Shown: positions 5,008-7,407 of the stretch, in pieces
Layout: the number at the start of each line of letters is the position of its first letter
How positions within the stretch are numbered: the first letter of the stretch is position 1
Origin: Melioribacteraceae bacterium
GTDB taxonomy: Bacteria; Bacteroidota; Ignavibacteria; Ignavibacteriales; Melioribacteraceae
Reading direction: 5' to 3'
Assembly (NCBI GenBank): GCA_026983755.1
Contig: JALSTL010000188.1
Location: forward strand, 1-7,407
DNA: 7,407 nt
Translations under genes and position numbers: made by a program
The notes under the pieces: model-generated
What the model was told of the DNA's origin: nothing
Seen by the model: only the letters and a program-made list of their open reading frames with translations
Database searches by the model: none

Positions 5008-7188
5008 ATGCATTCTTCAAATATAACAGATTCCATTCAATATTTACCCGGTGTTGGACCCAAACGTGCGGCATCCTTTGCAAAGGTAGGAATAAAAAAC
5101 ATCGAAGATTTACTTTATTTTTTCCCTTCCAAATATTTAGACCGCACAAAAATACTTACGGTATCGAAAGTAACACAACTTATAGTTAACGGTTACGACG
5201 GTGAAGTTACAATTATCGGAGAAGTAATTGAAAAAGAAGTTATTCAACATACAAAACGGCCAATATTTAAAGTCCGTTTCAAAGATTCCAGCGGATTTTT
5301 CGAATGCGTTTGGTTCAGCGGAATAAAATATTTTAAAACACTTTTTAATGAAAACGAACATTATGCAATTTCTGCAAAACCAGTTTTAACACGATACGGA
5401 CATTTACAATTTACACATCCCGATTTTGATAAATTTACCGACGAAGAATCGAATGACTTTATAAACACAGGTAAAATAATTCCTTTCTATTCAATTCCTA
5501 AAGAATTACGTACAAAAAATATTGGCGATATAGGTTTAAGAAAAATTATATTTGCCGCAGTAGAAAAATATTCCTACTTAATTGAAGAAACACTGCCTTC
5601 CGAACTTATAAAAAAACATTTCCTATTAAATTGTAAAACCGCAATTAAAAACATTCACTTTCCCGAAACACCGGAATTACTTAATAAAGCAAAAGAACGA
5701 TATAAATACGAAGAGCTTTTTTATATTGAATTACTTGTCGCATTACGTAAATATAATTTTCAAAAAAAAACAAATGGAATACAATTTAAAATACATTCGG
5801 AAATAATAAAAAAATTTCTTAATTCCCTTCCGTTCAAACTTACAAAAGATCAGTTAAAAGTTTTAAGTGAAATAAAAAAAGACATGCTTAGCAAAAAACC
5901 TATGAACCGTTTGCTTCAAGGAGACGTTGGTAGCGGAAAAACAATTGTTGCTTTAATAAGTATGCTTATTGCAATTAGCAATGGTTACCAAACCGTATTT
6001 ATGGCACCTACGGAAATACTTGCTGATCAACATTTTCAAACAATAAAAAACCTTTTGAAAAATTTTAATTTCGACATTCAACTTTTAATTGGAGGAATAA
6101 AAAAATCCGATAAAGAAAAAATAGTTGATAAAATAAAAAACAATGAAACAAAAATTATAATAGGCACACATGCATTAATTGAAGAAAACGTCGGGTTTTC
6201 AAATCTTGGTTTGGTAATAATAGACGAACAACATCGTTTTGGTGTTGCACATCGCGGAAAGTTAATTAAAAAAGGTGTTTCACCCGATGTTTTAATTATG
6301 ACCGCCACACCAATACCGCGTACATTAACAATGACGGTTTACGGAGATTTGGATTTATCTATAATAAAAGAAATGCCAAGCAACAGAATACCGGTTAAAA
6401 CCGCTCTTCGGGGCGAAAGTAAACTTCCGGAAATTTATAAATTTATAGTTGATAAAAACAAAGAAGGATACCAAAGTTTTATTGTCTATCCACTTGTTGA
6501 AGAATCGGAAAAAATGAATTTAAAAGCCGCAGAAATTTATTATGAAAAACTTAAACAAACAGAACTAAAAAAACTTAAGGTCGGCTTGCTTCACGGAAGA
6601 ATGAATTGGCGAGAAAAAGATGAAACAATGAAGCGCTTTAACAATAAAGAATTTGATGTTCTAATTTCCACTACGGTAATTGAAGTTGGAATTGATATAC
6701 CGGAAGCAAACATTATTGTTATTAACGATGCCGAAAGGTTCGGACTTTCACAACTTCATCAATTGCGAGGAAGAGTTGGGCGAGGAACCAAACAGGCTTA
6801 TTGTATTCTGGTTACCAAAAACGAACTTGCTAAAAAAACACAAAACTTTAATTTTAATTTCAATTACCTCTCGCGTGCTCAATTGGATTTTCACAAATCC
6901 AAAATAAGATTGAATGCAATGGTTAAATATAACAACGGTTTCGATTTGGCGGAAGTGGATTTGAAACTTAGAGGACCCGGTGATATTTTCGGAAAAATGC
7001 AAAGCGGTTTCCCGCAACTAAAATTTGCCGATTTAACAACAGACCAAGAATTACTAATAAAAGCAAAAGAAGATGCCTTCGTTATTATTAAAAACGACAT
7101 TTCACTTAGTAAACCGAGTAATAAATCGATAAGGAAAAAACTAAATAATTTTTATAAAGATAATTTGAATTATGCTACAATCGGTTAA
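5008..7188 (+). CDS. recG: ATP-dependent DNA helicase RecG
   Basis: RecG is a superfamily 2 double-strand DNA translocase that remodels stalled replication forks, R-loops and Holliday junctions. The order of parts is canonical: an N-terminal helical start with YLPGVGPKRA (about 12-21) and LLYFFPSKYLDRTK, an OB-fold wedge domain (about 65-155), then the helicase core. Walker A is GDVGSGKT (305-312, Lys311), motif II is DEQH (406-409), motif III is TATPIPRT (432-439), and motif VI is QLRGRVGRG (585-593). The RecG-specific TRG motif LRGPGD...QSG follows at 654-667. At 726 residues it exceeds the E. coli protein (693); about 20 of the extra residues lie between motif VI and TRG and include an Asn/Phe repeat (613-619). 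The ATG at 5008 gives the usual N-terminus and no earlier in-frame start was found, but no Shine-Dalgarno sequence precedes it. It appears to be transcribed alone. The gene is intact. Confidence 0.97.
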   Translation: MHSSNITDSIQYLPGVGPKRAASFAKVGIKNIEDLLYFFPSKYLDRTKILTVSKVTQLIVNGYDGEVTIIGEVIEKEVIQHTKRPIFKVRFKDSSGFFECVWFSGIKYFKTLFNENEHYAISAKPVLTRYGHLQFTHPDFDKFTDEESNDFINTGKIIPFYSIPKELRTKNIGDIGLRKIIFAAVEKYSYLIEETLPSELIKKHFLLNCKTAIKNIHFPETPELLNKAKERYKYEELFYIELLVALRKYNFQKKTNGIQFKIHSEIIKKFLNSLPFKLTKDQLKVLSEIKKDMLSKKPMNRLLQGDVGSGKTIVALISMLIAISNGYQTVFMAPTEILADQHFQTIKNLLKNFNFDIQLLIGGIKKSDKEKIVDKIKNNETKIIIGTHALIEENVGFSNLGLVIIDEQHRFGVAHRGKLIKKGVSPDVLIMTATPIPRTLTMTVYGDLDLSIIKEMPSNRIPVKTALRGESKLPEIYKFIVDKNKEGYQSFIVYPLVEESEKMNLKAAEIYYEKLKQTELKKLKVGLLHGRMNWREKDETMKRFNNKEFDVLISTTVIEVGIDIPEANIIVINDAERFGLSQLHQLRGRVGRGTKQAYCILVTKNELAKKTQNFNFNFNYLSRAQLDFHKSKIRLNAMVKYNNGFDLAEVDLKLRGPGDIFGKMQSGFPQLKFADLTTDQELLIKAKEDAFVIIKNDISLSKPSNKSIRKKLNNFYKDNLNYATIG

Positions 7189-7281
7189 TTATTAATTTTG
7201 CGTATCATAACCTGTTAAAATAAATTTTGCTTTTGTTTTCTATTTTGTATGTTTTAAAATGTAAGTTAATAAAAATGAAAT

Positions 7282-7407
7282 TTATTTTTTTAATGTAAAC
7301 AAAAATTCCACTCCACCTCCGGTAACATTTCTTGCACTTATTTCTCCGCCGTGAAGTATAATTGCATTTTTCACAATTGCCAATCCCAAGCCTGTTCCGC
7401 CGGTTCT
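7282..7407 (-). CDS. Sensor histidine kinase, C-terminal end (rest beyond right edge)
   Basis: Read on the - strand from the window edge, this frame encodes 41 residues and then TAA (7284-7282). It begins [20 protein letters not shown] and ends in [17 protein letters not shown] is the G2 ATP-lid box of the HATPase_c domain, and the following HGGEI...GGGVEF is the usual final beta-hairpin of sensor histidine kinases. The full protein would autophosphorylate a histidine and pass phosphate to a response regulator, but the sensor, membrane and DHp parts are outside, so signal and partner are unknown. The frame stops right after the catalytic domain, so there is no C-terminal receiver domain. It converges with recG across 93 nt in which no bidirectional terminator was seen. 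Assignment to the kinase family is firm; the subfamily cannot be told. Confidence 0.9.
   Translation of the reverse strand, partial: RTGGTGLGLAIVKNAIILHGGEISARNVTGGGVEFLFTLKK

Noticed and set aside
6680..7100. Three further open frames overlapping the 3' part of recG (one +, two -)
   Set aside because: All lie within helicase motif VI to the TRG region, whose frame is fixed by conserved residues; these are shadow frames.
7189..7281. Bidirectional terminator between recG and the convergent kinase gene
   Set aside because: Only 5-6 bp A/T stems were found (for example AAAATA with TATTTT); none is convincing.
1..7407. Mobile element, prophage, CRISPR, tRNA, rRNA or defence system
   Set aside because: No transposase or integrase motifs, no regularly spaced repeats, no tRNA-like cloverleaf and no defence-gene domains were seen; every substantial gene is a known housekeeping or metabolic family.

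Overview
The window reads as an ordinary chromosomal stretch of a very AT-rich bacterium. Six housekeeping or metabolic genes lie on the + strand, and the tail of a seventh gene enters from the right edge on the - strand. The pyruvate phosphate dikinase, QueA, IspD and RecG sequences, the purine-rich ribosome sites (GGGAG, GGAG) and the low GC would fit an Ignavibacteria/Chlorobi-type member of the Bacteroidota-Chlorobi group. That placement is a tentative guess from recalled protein style, not a demonstrated one.

Layout: (1) 2-640 is the C-terminal quarter of pyruvate phosphate dikinase, closed by a strong intrinsic terminator at 651-685. (2) A leader of about 250 nt follows; it holds competing inverted repeats and a 15-bp palindrome. 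It leads into queA (934-1971) and ispD (1973-2668), which are one base apart and almost certainly co-transcribed. (3) A 322-nt, extremely AT-rich gap leads to plsY (2991-3656) and gpsA (3660-4658), three bases apart. (4) A 349-nt AT-rich gap leads to recG (5008-7188). (5) A 93-nt convergent gap separates recG from the last 41 codons of a sensor histidine kinase on the - strand (7282-7407).

How the genes work together: the clearest functional unit is gpsA-plsY. GpsA makes sn-glycerol 3-phosphate from dihydroxyacetone phosphate, and PlsY acylates it to lysophosphatidate, so the pair supplies the entry to membrane phospholipid synthesis. queA (queuosine tRNA modification) and ispD (MEP isoprenoid pathway) are tightly coupled but have no shared pathway I can name. 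Pyruvate phosphate dikinase links pyruvate and PEP, and RecG acts on stalled replication forks and recombination intermediates.

I find no mobile element, CRISPR array, tRNA, rRNA, toxin or defence gene, and no evidence for a new multigene system. The points worth a second look are in the intergenic DNA (leader structures before queA, a 20-bp near-repeat before plsY and recG, an 11-bp inverted repeat before plsY) and a short asparagine/phenylalanine-rich insertion in RecG.
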